Shown here: positions 1 to 9,994 of the stretch, piece by piece
Layout of the letters: the number at the start of each line of letters is the position of its first letter
Numbering within the stretch: the first letter of the stretch is position 1
From: Monoplex corrugatus
Taxonomy: Eukaryota > Mollusca > Gastropoda > Littorinimorpha > Ranellidae
Assembly: GCA_030674185.1 (NCBI GenBank)
Contig: CM060314.1
Coordinates: 31,236,615 to 31,300,614 of the forward strand
Length of the DNA: 64,000 bases
Direction: 5' to 3'
Position numbers and translations under genes: made by a program
The notes under the pieces: model-generated
What the model was told of the DNA's origin: nothing
The model's input: the letters and a program-made list of their open reading frames with translations, nothing else
Database searches by the model: none

Positions 1-58
1 CTGGGGTTTAAACAACAATAACAACAAAAATGATCGTGCATACGCATGAGTTCGAATG

Positions 59-60
<2 letters not shown>

Positions 61-138
<78 letters not shown>

Positions 139-181
139 GGAAAACTTTGATTGGCTGGAGCTAGTGTCTAAGTGTGTAACT

Positions 182-224
<43 letters not shown>
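61..224. repeat. (TG)n and (GA)n microsatellites
   Basis: (TG)38 at 61-136 is followed by unique sequence, another TG tract at about 185-206 and a short GA tract at about 207-224. Translations of these tracts ([12 protein letters not shown]) are artefacts. Confidence 0.95.
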
Positions 225-394
225 TTTGTGTGTGTGTGGTCTGTGTGTGTGTCTGTGTCTGAGTGTCTGTGTTCTTTACTGAGCTGGGATTAGTGTGTGC
301 GTACGTTATGTGTGCGTGTGCACGCGCGCGTTCGCGTGCGTTTTGTGTTGTGTGCGTGCATGCGTCTTCGATGGTATAACAGTATCTGTTTCTA

Positions 395-470
395 AAGTTT
401 ATTTTGTTGCCCTGATATGACTGCGAGGTCGGCTGGGTTATGTCATCAACAATAAGAACAACAACAAAAA
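395..470 (+). repeat. Family C retroposon-like tail, copy 1
   Basis: Contains GCCCTGATATGACTGCGAGG, then TCGGCTGGGTT and a CAACAATAAGAACAACAAC tail. This is a variant of the terminal motif of LINE-A and family B in which GGCTCTAGTAGTC is replaced by GACTGCGAGGTC. Upstream is a GGTATAACAGTAT motif shared with copies at 1010 and 1725. Confidence 0.6.
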
Positions 471-562
471 GATAAGATTATAAAGATTATTACTGTTAGT
501 GTTATGCATTAACCGCGGTCAGTTTTGTAAATTCACCGTGATTTTGTGTACACATGAGTGCG

Positions 563-564
<2 letters not shown>

Positions 565-659
<95 letters not shown>
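565..659. repeat. (TG)n microsatellite
   Basis: Uninterrupted TG of about 95 bases. Confidence 0.95.
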
Positions 660-660
<1 letters not shown>

Positions 661-1004
661 TTTGGTGGGTTGGTGTCTGCGTGTATAAGTGCGTGTGTGC
701 GTACACGCGCGCGTTGTATGCGTGCGTGGTGTTTAAGGAAAAGTTTAAAATTATTTTACTGGGATTAGTGTGTGTGGTGTGTGTGTGTGTAAGGAAAAGC
801 ACTTTGATTGGCTGGGATTTAGTGTCTGCGTGTGTAAGTTCTTGTGGTTGAGCATGCGCGCGGGGTTGTGTGTGTGCGTGCGTGTGCGTGTTTAAGGAAA
901 ACTTTTTAATTTACTGGGATTAGGGTGTGCGTGTGTGCGCACACGCGTTCGAGAGAGAGGAGAGAGTATGCGTGCGTGCGTGCGTGCACGCCAGGTGCCT
1001 ATTG

Positions 1005-1095
1005 GATCTGTTCACATGGAATAACAATGTTAATGTTGCCCTGATATGACTGCAAGGTCAGCTGAGTTTTCTGAACAATAATAAGAAGACAACAA
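1005..1095 (+). repeat. Family C retroposon-like tail, copy 2
   Basis: GTTCACATGGAATAACAAT is followed by GCCCTGATATGACTGCAAGG, TCAGCTGAG and an AACAATAATAAG tail. It is a diverged copy of the tail at 395 and 1725, placed at the same point in the ~650-bp sub-unit. Confidence 0.6.
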
Positions 1096-1219
1096 AGATG
1101 ATAATGATGATAATAATAGCAATAATCTTTGCATCTTTCGTATTTACCGTGGTCAGTTTCGTAAAGTCACCGTGAATTGGCCATTGTAGTTCACATTGAT
1201 TTTATTTTTTATTTTTTTG

Positions 1220-1308
1220 TTGGGGGGGGGGGGGGGGGGAGGACAGATGTTGGACTGGAGAGTATTTTTTTTCGTGTATTTTCTTTTTTTTGGCAAATAG
1301 TATTTCTG

Positions 1309-1397
<89 letters not shown>

Positions 1398-1456
1398 TGC
1401 GTTCTGTGTTTCTCTCTGTGGTGTGTGTGTGTGTGTGTGTGTGTGCGTTCTGTGTT

Positions 1457-1498
<42 letters not shown>

Positions 1499-1525
1499 GG
1501 AAGACTGCTTTGATTGGCTGGGATG

Positions 1526-1584
<59 letters not shown>
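1220..1584. repeat. G-run, (TG)n and (GA)n microsatellites
   Basis: A run of about 18 G at 1222-1239, TG tracts at about 1311-1394, 1422-1445 and 1460-1497, and a long GA tract at 1523-1584. Confidence 0.95.
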
Positions 1585-1586
<2 letters not shown>

Positions 1587-1714
1587 TTTGTGTATGTGTG
1601 TGCGTGCGTGCGTGTGTGTGTTTAAGAAAACTGCTTTTAAATCACTGGGATTGTTGTGTGTGTGCTCGCGCGCTTGTGTGTGTGAGCGTGCACTAGCGCG
1701 AGCGTGCCTATTTG

Positions 1715-1830
1715 GCACTGTTCACATGGGATAACAGTATATTTTCTTCATTAAGTTTGTTACCCTGATATGACTGCGAGGTCGGCTGGGTTTTATCAAC
1801 AACAATGACAACAAATATAGATGGTGATGA
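1715..1830 (+). repeat. Family C retroposon-like tail, copy 3
   Basis: GTTCACATGGGATAACAGTA, then CCCTGATATGACTGCGAGGT, CGGCTGGG and a CAACAACAATGACAACAAAT tail. This is the best-preserved family C tail. It is followed by a GATGATGATAATA run and the CACCATGAATTGACC segment of the sub-unit. Confidence 0.65.
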
Positions 1831-2027
1831 TAATATAGTAGTAATAATCTTTATCATACGTGTTAACCACGGCCATTTTCATAGTCACCATGAATTGACC
1901 ATTGCTGTTATTGATTTTATTATACATATGTTTTTTTTTTTGGAGGGGGGGGGGTAAGGGTAGTGAACAGGAGGGAGAGAGGTTGGGATAGGGATTTATT
2001 TTTTTTTCTTTTGACAAACGACCAATA

Positions 2028-2134
<107 letters not shown>

Positions 2135-2147
2135 ATATTCGATGCGA

Positions 2148-2233
2148 GTGTTTTGTTTTTGCCGTGGTGTTAGCCCTGATATGGCTCAAGTAGTCGGCTG
2201 GGCTATAAGCAATATGAACTGAACTGAACTGGT
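2148..2233 (+). mobile_element. LINE-A 3' tail fragment A1
   Basis: TTGCCGTGGTGTTAGCCCTG is followed by ATATGGCTCAAGTAGTCGGC, TGGGCTATAAGCAATATG and three GAACT units. It matches the last ~80 bases of the LINE-A 3' UTR. Confidence 0.75.
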
Positions 2234-2607
2234 CCTTTGCTTTGTCATATCTACCTACCATTTTTTGCCTTAATGGTCCATTCACCTGAATGTGTTCGAT
2301 ATAGTCTTACGTACTTTTTCTTAGTATTAATGTATTAAGTGCATTTTTGGCTCTAGGGAAGTGAGATATGCAGAAGCAATTCAGGTAATTTATGCGTGTT
2401 TTTAAATCTCCTGTGCTATAAATTGGACGGAGTGGTCAACGCCAGGGGCATGTCCTTAGATTTTGTGCGTGAATGCATTGATAAGTGTGCTTGATTTTGT
2501 TTTTGTTTTTTTTCCTGTTGAAGTTTTGTATGTTTTGAAACGGTTATAGCCCTGATATGGCTCTACGCAGTCGGCTGGGCTTTAAACAATAACAACAAAA
2601 CAATGAT
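2234..2607 (+). mobile_element. Family B retroposon copy B1 (5' truncated)
   Basis: Starts inside the family B body (CCTTTGCTTTGTCATATCTA) and runs through GTGCATTTTTGGCTCTAGGG, GTGCGTGAATGCATTGAT and GAAGTTTTGTATGTTTTGAA. It ends with the tail motif ATAGCCCTGATATGGCTCTA, CGCAGTCGGCTGGGC and TTTAAACAATAACAAC. It has no reading frame. Confidence 0.8.
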
Positions 2608-2632
2608 AGTGAATACACATGAGTTCGAATGT

Positions 2633-2722
2633 GTGTGTGTGTGTGTGTGTGTGTAAGGAAAACTTTGATTGGCTGGGGTTAGTGTCTAAGTGTGTAACTG
2701 AGCGAGTGGCGCGCGCGCGTGT

Positions 2723-2754
<32 letters not shown>
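2633..2754. repeat. (TG)n tracts
   Basis: TG tracts at about 2633-2654 and 2716-2754, separated by the AAGGAAAACTTTGATTGGCT motif and a CGCGCGCG run. Confidence 0.9.
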
Positions 2755-2790
2755 AATCATACTATTTGATTGGCTGGGATTATAGTGTGT

Positions 2791-2973
2791 GTCTGTGATA
2801 CGATTTTACGTCCGTCTGTGACACGATTTTACGTCCGTCTGTGATACGATTTTACGTCCGTCTGTGATACGATTTTACGTCCGTCTGTGATACGATTTAC
2901 GTCCGTCTGTGATACGATTTTATGTCCGTCTGTGATACGATTTTACGTCCGTCTGTGATACGATTTTACGTCC
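2791..2973 (+). repeat. 23-bp minisatellite, 8 units, derived from LINE-A 3' UTR
   Basis: The unit reads GTCTGTGATACGATTTTACG followed by TCC. There are eight head-to-tail copies, one lacking a T and one with a C-to-T change. The unit core matches the start of the LINE-A 3' UTR (CTGATACGATTTTACG in the copies at 21240 and 23770), and the array runs directly into the rest of that UTR. Confidence 0.95.
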
Positions 2974-3136
2974 CAAGTGCAGTTTTCTTTAACTGCATTT
3001 TAGACTTGAAAGATTAATGGTGAGCATAGTTTGTAACTGCTGTCTTTTAAGTTAACCTGGTTTTCATTTTTGGCGTGGTGTTAGCCCTGGTATGGCTCTA
3101 GTAGTCGGCTGGGCTGTAAGCAGTATGAACTTGAAT
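2974..3136 (+). mobile_element. LINE-A 3' UTR fragment A2
   Basis: TTCTTTAACTGCATTTTAGA, ATTAATGGTGAGCATAG and GGCGTGGTGTTAGCCCTGGT lead into TAGTAGTCGGCTGGGC and TGTAAGCAGTATGAACTT. It is the continuation of the LINE-A tail whose beginning has expanded into the minisatellite at 2791-2973. Confidence 0.85.
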
Positions 3137-3189
3137 ATGAACTTGGATTTTTAAAAAAAAAGATTTTTGAGTAATAAGCTAGATTGTCA

Positions 3190-3248
3190 GAATGCCTTGA
3201 TGTGGCTCTAGTCGTCAGCTGGGCCTATAAACAATATGAACTTGATCT
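3190..3248 (+). mobile_element. LINE-A tail fragment A3
   Basis: GCCTTGATGTGGCTCTAGTC, GTCAGCTGGGCCTATAAAC and AATATGAACTTG: the terminal ~55 bases of LINE-A with several changes. Confidence 0.65.
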
Positions 3249-3249
3249 A

Positions 3250-3321
3250 GAATGCCTTGACCCTGTTAATGATTTGACCCTGTTAATGGTTTGACCCTGT
3301 TAAGGATTTGACCCTCTTAAC
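3250..3321 (+). repeat. 17-bp tandem repeat, about 4 units
   Basis: Unit TTTGACCCTGTTAATGG repeated four times with small changes, partly resembling the TTAACCCTTTGAC motif of the satellite that follows at 3368. Confidence 0.85.
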
Positions 3322-3367
3322 GTCGTTGCTGCCCGTCATGCCAGTGACATCAGAGGCAGAAAGGATG

Positions 3368-3564
3368 TTGATTAACCTTTTGACTCCCGCACTCTATCCA
3401 CCACCAGCAAAAAAATTAACCTTTTCACTCCTTAACCATAACCACCTGCTTTCTGCAGGAAGCTGGTGAATATGGTAAGGGAGTCCAAGGGCTGAAAGTT
3501 TTTCTTTGCTTTCATGGTTTACAAATCATGATGCTGACGGATGGCTGAGGTGTCAAAGGGTTAA
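3368..3564. repeat. Fold-back satellite S, copy S1
   Basis: Starts TTAACCTTTTGACTCCCGCA, has a central near-palindrome (CTGCTTTCTGCAGGAAGCTGG) and ends with TGGCTGAGGTGTCAAAGGGT. It is a diverged inverted-repeat unit of the S family also found at 45.7, 57.8, 60.6 and 61.5 kb. Confidence 0.75.
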
Positions 3565-3680
3565 ACAAGCCCGTTTAGACATGTGAAATCTCGGATAATT
3601 ACATGACAACCCCTGTTGATATGGAATGAAATTTTTTTCCCGCCAATTTTCAAATATCTGAATTGCCATGAAAACCTCCG

Positions 3681-4212
3681 TTGGGATGCCAGGGACTCTT
3701 TCAGCATAAATAGTATCCCTACCATCTGGAAATGCTGTGCAAGAAATTCCCTCTGATATGTCACTCTTTGTTTTTTTCTTCCTTCTTTGCTTTCTGTCGT
3801 TTCTTCTTATTTTCTGCCTTGCTGGTCTATTCACCTGTGTGTGATCGATAAAGTCTTACGTACTTTTTTCTTTGGATTGGTAATTGGGTACATGTATTAA
3901 ATGCATTTTTGGCTCTAGGGAGGTGAGATATGAAGAAGCAATTTTAGGTAATTTATGCCTGTTTTTATGTTTTGTTGTCCTTAGGTATGCTTAAATTTGT
4001 ATTCAGGTGAGTTTTTTTAATGCCCTGTGCGATAAATTGGATGGAATGGTTAACGCCAGGGGCATGCCCTCAGATTATATGGGCGAATGCATTGATATAT
4101 GTTCGTAATTTTCTCTTTCTTCTTTTTTCCTGTTGAAGTTTAGTATGTTTTAAAATGGTTATAGCACTGATATGGCTCTTCGTAGTCGCCTGGGCTTTAA
4201 ACAATAATTGCC
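3681..4212 (+). mobile_element. Family B retroposon copy B2
   Basis: Starts at the common family 5' end (TTGGGATGCCAGGGACTCTT, then TCAGCATAAATAGTATCC) and ends with TATAGCACTGATATGGCTCT and GGGCTTTAAACAATAA. It is near full length (~530 bp) and has no reading frame. Confidence 0.8.
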
Positions 4213-4315
4213 ATAAAACTAGGTAATGACATCGGCATGTTTGGACATCGGATTAATCTTTTTATCTACTACTACCTTACGTTGGGATGCTGTGCTCTGT
4301 TGTTTGTGGATCCCC

Positions 4316-4452
4316 CATGGGGATACCAGGAGCTCTGTCAGTATAAATAGTAAGTACCCCCACCTTAATGAACCTCTGCGCAACAAATTTACTCGTTTTT
4401 GTGACTCTTTTTTCTGCCTTGTTGTATTGCTTTTTATTTAAACAATAACTAT
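4316..4452 (+). mobile_element. Family B copy B3 with internal deletion
   Basis: Has the 5' end (GGGGATACCAGGAGCTCTGT, CAGTATAAATAG) but jumps from the TTTTCTGCCTTGTTG region directly to the terminal TTTAAACAATAACTATAA tail, losing about 400 bp. Copy B14 at 33257 has a similar junction. Confidence 0.7.
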
Positions 4453-4540
4453 AATTATGCTTGTGGATGCCCCTTTTTATCTTGCTAACCTGGGCAGCAG
4501 GCCTGACACTACCTCCCCCCCCCCCCCGGCGCACGTGACG
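4453..4540 (+). repeat. Flank shared with 5560-5740; apparent empty site for LINE-A tail A4
   Basis: TTGTGGATGCCC, CTTGCTAACCTGGGCAGCAG and GCCTGACAC match the sequence at about 5570-5605 plus 5724-5746, where a LINE-A tail interrupts it. A C-run (4514-4527) follows. Confidence 0.7.
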
Positions 4541-5080
4541 TGGGGATGCCGGGGGCTCTTTCAGTATATAATAGTGTCGCCACATTCCGGAAATTCTGAC
4601 AGAAATTTCCTCTTTTGTCACTCTTTGTTTCTGCCTAGTTTCTTTGCTTTCTGTAATTTCTTCCTATCATTTTCTGCTTTAATAGTCCATTCACCTGTAT
4701 GTGTATGATAAAATCTTGGGTACCTTTCATCAGGACTGATAAGTTGGTACATGTATTACGTGCATTTTTGGCTCTGGGGAGGTGAGATATGCGGAGCAGC
4801 TTTAGGTGGTTTATGCCTGTTTTTGGATATGTTTTGTGTCGGTAGATATGCTTAAATTTGTATTCAGGCGTTTTTTTTTTTAAGTCCAATGTGTGATAAA
4901 TTGGACGGAGTGGTCAACGCCAGGGACAATTCCTTGGATTGTGTGCGCGAATGCATTTATATGTGTACTTAATTTATTCTTAATTTTTTTCTTGTTGAAG
5001 TTTTGTATGTTTTGAAGCGGTTATAGCCCTGATATGGCTCTACACAGTCGGATGGGCTTTAAAGAAAAGTAACAAAATCA
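4541..5080 (+). mobile_element. Family B retroposon copy B4 (full length)
   Basis: Runs from TGGGGATGCCGGGGGCTCTT and TCAGTATATAATAG through TTTTTGGCTCTGGGGAGGTG to TATAGCCCTGATATGGCTCT, ACACAGTCGGATGGGC and TTTAAAG. It is about 540 bp, with no A or B box and no coding frame. Confidence 0.85.
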
Positions 5081-5084
5081 ATAA

Positions 5085-5442
5085 CCTGGATGTGTCCGAT
5101 AAAGCTTTACGTACTTTTTCTTGGGATTGATAATTGGTTACATGTATTGAGTGCATTTTTGGCTCTTGGGAGGTGAGTTACGCGGGGGCTGTGTTCGTAA
5201 TTTGTGCCTGTTGTGTGTGTTCTCGTGTCCTTGGGAATGCTTAAATTTGTATTCGGCTGTGTTTTTTGGGTCCCCTGTGCGATGAATCGGACGGAGTGGT
5301 CGGCGCGGGGGTTTGTCCTTGGGTTGAGTGCACGAGTGCATCGATGTGTGTACTTGATTATTTTTCCCTGAAGTTTTGAATGTTTTGAAGGGTTGTACCT
5401 GATGGCAATCGGCATGTCTTTGAACAAAAATAACAATAACAA
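5085..5442 (+). mobile_element. Family B copy B5 (5' truncated, decayed tail)
   Basis: Begins at GATGTGTCCGATAAAGC, carries GCATTTTTGGCTCTTGGGAG, and ends in a damaged tail (TACCTGATGGCAATCGGC then AACAAAAATAACAATAAC). Confidence 0.75.
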
Positions 5443-5454
5443 TGTGTACTTCAG

Positions 5455-5568
5455 TTTTTTTTCCCCATTTATGTTCCTGTTGAAACATTGTGTACTTTTT
5501 AGAACGATTATAGCCATGATATGGCTCTATGCAGTCAGCTGCGCTTTAAACAACAATAATAAATATAT
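5455..5568 (+). mobile_element. Family B copy B6 (3' end only)
   Basis: TGTTGAAACATTGTGTACTT, TAGCCATGATATGGCTCTAT, GCAGTCAGCTGCGC and TTTAAACAACAATAATAAAT: only the last ~110 bases of the family. Confidence 0.8.
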
Positions 5569-5605
5569 TATTGTGGATGCCCATTTTTGTCTTGCTAACC
5601 GGGGC

Positions 5606-5723
5606 TTACGGTGAGCATGCTTTTTAACTGTTCTTTTATCTTAACGGGTTGTCGTTTTTGACGTGGTGTTAGCTCCGATATGGCTCTCGTAGTCGGCTGG
5701 GCTGTAAGCGATATGAACTAAGT
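5606..5723 (+). mobile_element. LINE-A tail insertion A4 with 12-bp target-site duplication
   Basis: The ~118-base insert begins at ACGGTGAGCATGC and ends TAAGCGATATGAACTAAGT, with TTAGCTCCGATATGGCTCTC and GTAGTCGGCTGGGC inside. It is flanked by GCTAACCGGGGC (5594-5605) and GCCAACCCGGGC (5724-5735), a 12-bp duplication with two differences. The uninterrupted site is seen at 4484-4510. Confidence 0.8.
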
Positions 5724-5739
5724 GCCAACCCGGGCAGCA

Positions 5740-5960
5740 GCCTGACAAACTCTACACACAACCAAATGATCATCATTGCTTTTGGAGCTGGAGGACTTCA
5801 CTGTAAAACTTTAACACAGACAGCACGTGCTCTAGAAGGGTCGACTTTGTTTGCTGTCTAACCTTCAGAAGATTTTCTTTTTTTTTCTTTTCTTTTTTAC
5901 GGTATTATCTTCCTCATTGGTATCACTTTCGTTTGTGCTTGTTTCAGATTAGACAGCATG
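5740..5960. other. Unassigned sequence
   Basis: No coding frame and no repeat motif recognised apart from a T-rich run near 5875-5900. Confidence 0.5.
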
Positions 5961-5961
5961 C

Positions 5962-6113
5962 AACGGGTTTGTTTCAGTTTCTCAAGACGACGTATCCGCG
6001 CTCGGAACGAATTTTCCATATGCACTAACGTCACAGGTGCCATGTGTATGGTGATCATGACACATGCCTTAAGCCTGCACATTAACCCATGAGCTGTCCA
6101 GGTCCTGAGGCTC
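5962..6113 (-). repeat. Interspersed repeat D, copy D1
   Basis: On the reverse strand: GGACCTGGACAGCTCATGGG, TCATGATCACCATACACATG, GCACCTGTGACGTTAGTGCA, then TTCGTTCCGAGCGCG and CTTGAGAAACTGAAAC. It matches segments at 42606, 46365 and 61690. The family is about 150 bp and of unknown type. Confidence 0.75.
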
Positions 6114-6571
6114 TACCTAGCCTGTGTTTTACCTAGTCTATATGTTATACTGGTATTTCATCAGCCTATCAGGAATAATCTTGATTTCACGCAAATGACG
6201 TGTATCTGACCTTCAGAAAAGGGAACATACGTATACATGTAAAGTAAATAAATAAAGGTCTGAATCACAACACAACTAGCTATTCTGTATAAACTCATCT
6301 CGCACACCAGAATATCCCCCCCCCCCGCCCCTATATCAATACACAAAGCCTCAGCTATCAACCAAGTGAAGATATTTTCTTAATCATAGGCCCGCGAATC
6401 TGTCGTTCACTTCTGAGGAAAGAAAAGAGGAATAGGTATGCATGCATGCATGTAGTAGGTATGTAATAAACAGTAAGTATATACGCAAATACGTGAATGA
6501 ATAAATACAAAATAAAGGAGTATGTAAGAGATGATAATATCAAATAACAGTAAATACATGCCTGTACCCAC
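6114..6571. other. Unassigned AT-rich sequence
   Basis: No coding frame or family recognised. There is a short C-run at 6317-6327 and a GCATGCATGCATG run near 6440. Confidence 0.5.
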
Positions 6572-6640
6572 ATGCCCGTGGTGTTAGCACTAATATGGTT
6601 CTAGTTGTTGGCTGGGCTATAGGCAGTGTGAACTGACCTG
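6572..6640 (+). mobile_element. LINE-A tail fragment A5
   Basis: CCCGTGGTGTTAGCACTAAT, ATGGTTCTAGTTGTTGGC, TGGGCTATAGGCAGTGTG and AACTG: a diverged LINE-A terminus of about 68 bases. Confidence 0.65.
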
Positions 6641-6663
6641 GGAGGGCAGTCTAAATTTCTCCC

Positions 6664-7205
6664 CATTGGGATGCCGGGGGCTCTTTCAGTATAAATAGTA
6701 TCTCCACCTTCTGGAAAGTCTGTGCTAGAAATTTCCTCTTTTCTGTCACTCTCTTTGTTTCTGCCTTGTTGCCTTGCTTTGTCATTTCTACTTATTTTTG
6801 CCTTAATGGTCCATTCACCTGTATTTTTTCGATAAAGTCTTACGTATTTTTTTTTCGGATTGATATTGGGTACATGTATCAAGTGCATTTTTGGCTCTAA
6901 GTAGATGAGAATGCGGAAGCAATTTTAGGTAATTTATGCCTATTTTTATGTATGTTTTGGTGTCCTTATGTATGCTTATATTTGTATTCAGGTGTGTTTT
7001 TTTTTTAAATTTGCCCTGTGCGATAAATCGGATGGAATGGTCCTACGCCGGGGGCATGTCCATAGATTATGTGCGCGAATGCATTGGTGTGTTTACTTAT
7101 CTTTTCTTTTTTTTTCCTGTTGAAGTTTTGTGTGTTTTGAAGCGTTATAGCCCTGATATGGCTCTGCTCAGTCGGCTGGGCTTTAAACAACAATAAAAGA
7201 ATAAA
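6664..7205 (+). mobile_element. Family B retroposon copy B7 (full length)
   Basis: Starts at ATTGGGATGCCGGGGGCTCT followed by TTCAGTATAAATAGTATC. Ends with TATAGCCCTGATATGGCTCT, GCTCAGTCGGCTGGGC and TTTAAACAACAATAAAAG. It is about 540 bp. Confidence 0.85.
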
Positions 7206-7239
7206 AAGTCTAAATTTCACATGAGAAACAAAGCATAAG

Positions 7240-7930
7240 ACAGATGGTTATCCATATGGCTGCACCATCTCGTTGCCATCGATCTTGGGGGGTCGTTTCA
7301 CACCTCGCGCTCTCTGGCCATGCTGGCGCGCGCTTAGTTTCGCTTTGATTTCCATGCTGTTTGAACTCTCCGTGTCTGCGCCCGCACTTCTGGGACCGAG
7401 ACTGCCTGACAATCTCAGAGTAGTTCACTGGCTTTATTTGGCGATGCTTGACATAAAACTATGGAGTGGCATGGAGTTTCTTGATGATATTGATCTGATA
7501 CTGTTTTCTTCATTATTTTGATCTCATGGGGCGTGACAGACCAAGGATCAAAAAGTTCAGGGGGGATTTGTGATTGCTTTGGAATTGAAAACATCGGTGG
7601 AAAATCTCAGTGTTTGGGGTTTTGATTAGGGGGTGAATTTGGTGTAGTGCACGACACGTATGTACGTGCACGCACGCATGCATAAAATCGGGATTAAGAG
7701 AGGTCTTGTGTGGAGGACATATCTACCGGCTTTTGGTTGTCACGCGATTCCGTGATTTTTTGTGGGTCTCCTACCAATACACACGAAATCTCTGATGGTT
7801 TTTATGATTGTGGTGTGGGCGATTTTCTTCCTGTATGAAGTAGGTTTATGATCGCTGTGTTGGCTGTTAGCAGTGTCAGTTTAGAAAACTGGAGCCTGCT
7901 GCCAGTACCAAAAGGTGAGGACGGCTTGTT
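7240..7930 (+). repeat. Duplicated segment G, copy 1
   Basis: Shares long stretches with 9090-9790: CACACCTCGCGCTCTCTGGC, TGGCGCGCGCTTAGTTTCGC and TTTCTTGATGATATTGATCT, and less similar sequence to a CAGTACCAAAAGGTGAGG end. Frames in the two copies are broken by different indels, so I do not call a protein. Both copies end in a GTGAG motif resembling a splice donor, which is weak evidence of a duplicated exon. Confidence 0.65.
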
Positions 7931-7968
7931 TTACTGCTGGTATCTTATAACTTGTCATATTCAGTGTA

Positions 7969-8395
<427 letters not shown>

Positions 8396-9085
8396 ATCAT
8401 GTTGGTTGGTGATAGAGATGTGTCAGTATGTTGTAGTGCGTGTGGTGGGGGTGGATTTGATTTAGGCACAAAATGTTTAAAGCGTGGACTTATTTTATCA
8501 GACTAAATATCGAAATGTGTGGAAATTAGAGTCAGATTCGTTCTGGTCGCTGCATAAAAACCCTTACGTCTTTTGGTAGTTTTTGACATTGTAGGAAATG
8601 AGTGAAAAGTTTAGATTTATGATTATTTCTGTTTGTTACCAGTATTTTAAAAAAGTGTGTGTGTGTCAGGGGGGGGGGGGGGGTATTTGTTTTTCTCCAG
8701 CTTTATGAAATTCATGAGCTTGAATACAATGAAACAGTGTAGTACATATATTCATGTCACATCAATGCATTAGTCTGTAGACATTAAAGACCATCAACTT
8801 TTAAACACAGGGTAGCAGAAAACCAACCTGTTTGCATTTTATGTTCTCTCCCTCTCCCACCTCTCTGTCTTTCTTTCTCTCTCTCCATCCCCCTCTCTCT
8901 CTCTTTCTGTGTCTGTCTGAGTCTCTCTCTCTCTCTCTCTCTCTTACTATCATTCTTGCTCTTCATTTCCCTCCCTCACTTGTTAGATATAGTTTTTTGT
9001 CTAGATATGTCCAGATAAATAATTTCTTGGGTGCATTCCATTTGATTTATTTTCCCCTTTCTTTTGCCTTGTTTGTACAAAAGGA
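8396..9085. other. Unassigned sequence with G-run and CT tract
   Basis: Contains a run of about 15 G at 8669-8683 and a CT-rich tract at 8850-8945. Nothing coding is recognised. Confidence 0.6.
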
Positions 9086-9089
9086 TGAA

Positions 9090-9790
9090 AGACTGATAAA
9101 ATAGCTGCACCTTTCTTTGTGCTATCGATCTCATTTGCTATTTCACACCTCGCGCTCTCTGGCCACGCTGGCGCGCGCTTAGTTTCGCTTTGATTTCTAT
9201 GCTGTTTGAATTCCCGTGTCTGCGCCCGCACTTCTGGGACCTAGAGCCGCCTGACAATCCCGGAGTTGTTCACGGTCTACATTTCGTGATGCCCGACATA
9301 AAACTAGGGAAGTGGCACAGTTTCTTGATGATATTGATCTCATTTTGTGCTCTTGATTATTTTTTGATCTCGTGTTGCGTGAGAAACTTGCAGATCAAGA
9401 GTTCAGATGGGCTGTGTGATTGGTCCTTCTTCCGGAACTAAAGACGTCCAGCGAGATCACAGTGGTTGGTGTTTTGATTGGGTTAATAATGAACTTTGTG
9501 TAGTATCGACGTGCATGCACACGCACGCGCGCTTGGTACAGACCAAGATTAAAAGAGCCCCTTCTGTGTTGAGGGATGTGTGTAACCCTACCAGTGTGGA
9601 ACTTAACCATTGTCACGCGATTTTGTGGTTTTACGAACGTGCATGTAATCTTTGGCTGTTACTTTGGTGAAGGAGATTTATTACCTGCGTGAGACAGTTC
9701 GTGATTACTTTTTCAGTCTTATAAGGCTTTTTGATTCAGTAAGGTTGGAATCTGTTGGCGGTACCACAGGTGAGTGTATTTGCTAGTACA
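9090..9790 (+). repeat. Duplicated segment G, copy 2
   Basis: Second copy of 7240-7930, with the same landmarks CACACCTCGCGCTCTCTGGC, TGGCGCGCGCTTAGTTTCGC and TTTCTTGATGATATTGATCT. Its end reads GGCGGTACCACAGGTGAGTG. Scattered substitutions and indels indicate an old duplication. Confidence 0.65.
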
Positions 9791-9814
9791 ACGGTGCGTG
9801 TAGTTGCTATCACT

Positions 9815-9885
9815 TATTGTTATGTGGTGTTATGGCACTAGTGATCAACTGAGCTATATATAACCATATGAATTTCATGAACTTT
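9815..9885 (+). mobile_element. Possible LINE-A tail fragment A6, strongly decayed
   Basis: TATGTGGTGTTATGGCACTA, GTGATCAACTGAGCTATA and CATATGAATTTCATGAAC resemble the LINE-A terminus with many changes. Confidence 0.4.
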
Positions 9886-9939
9886 GGGTTTCTTTTGAAT
9901 CGCTGTCACGATGTGTTTTATTTATTAACCTAATTTTAT

Positions 9940-9994
9940 GATCCACCCTGGATGGCATTCGATTCACCCATTCGATTGCCATCCAGGGTGGATC
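9940..9994. repeat. Perfect 18-bp inverted repeat (hairpin)
   Basis: GATCCACCCTGGATGGCA at 9940-9957 pairs with TGCCATCCAGGGTGGATC at 9977-9994 across a 19-base loop that itself holds two ATTCGAT copies. There are no mismatches in the stem. Confidence 0.9.

Noticed and set aside
56..262. Open frames made of VCVCVC, THTHTH, ERERER or SLSLSL
   Set aside because: They are translations of TG, AC, GA and CT microsatellites and have no protein character. The same applies to all similar frames across the window.
2791..2973. CRISPR-like array
   Set aside because: The 23-bp units are contiguous without spacers and derive from a LINE UTR. The DNA is eukaryotic. The 60-, 63- and 26-bp arrays also lack spacers.
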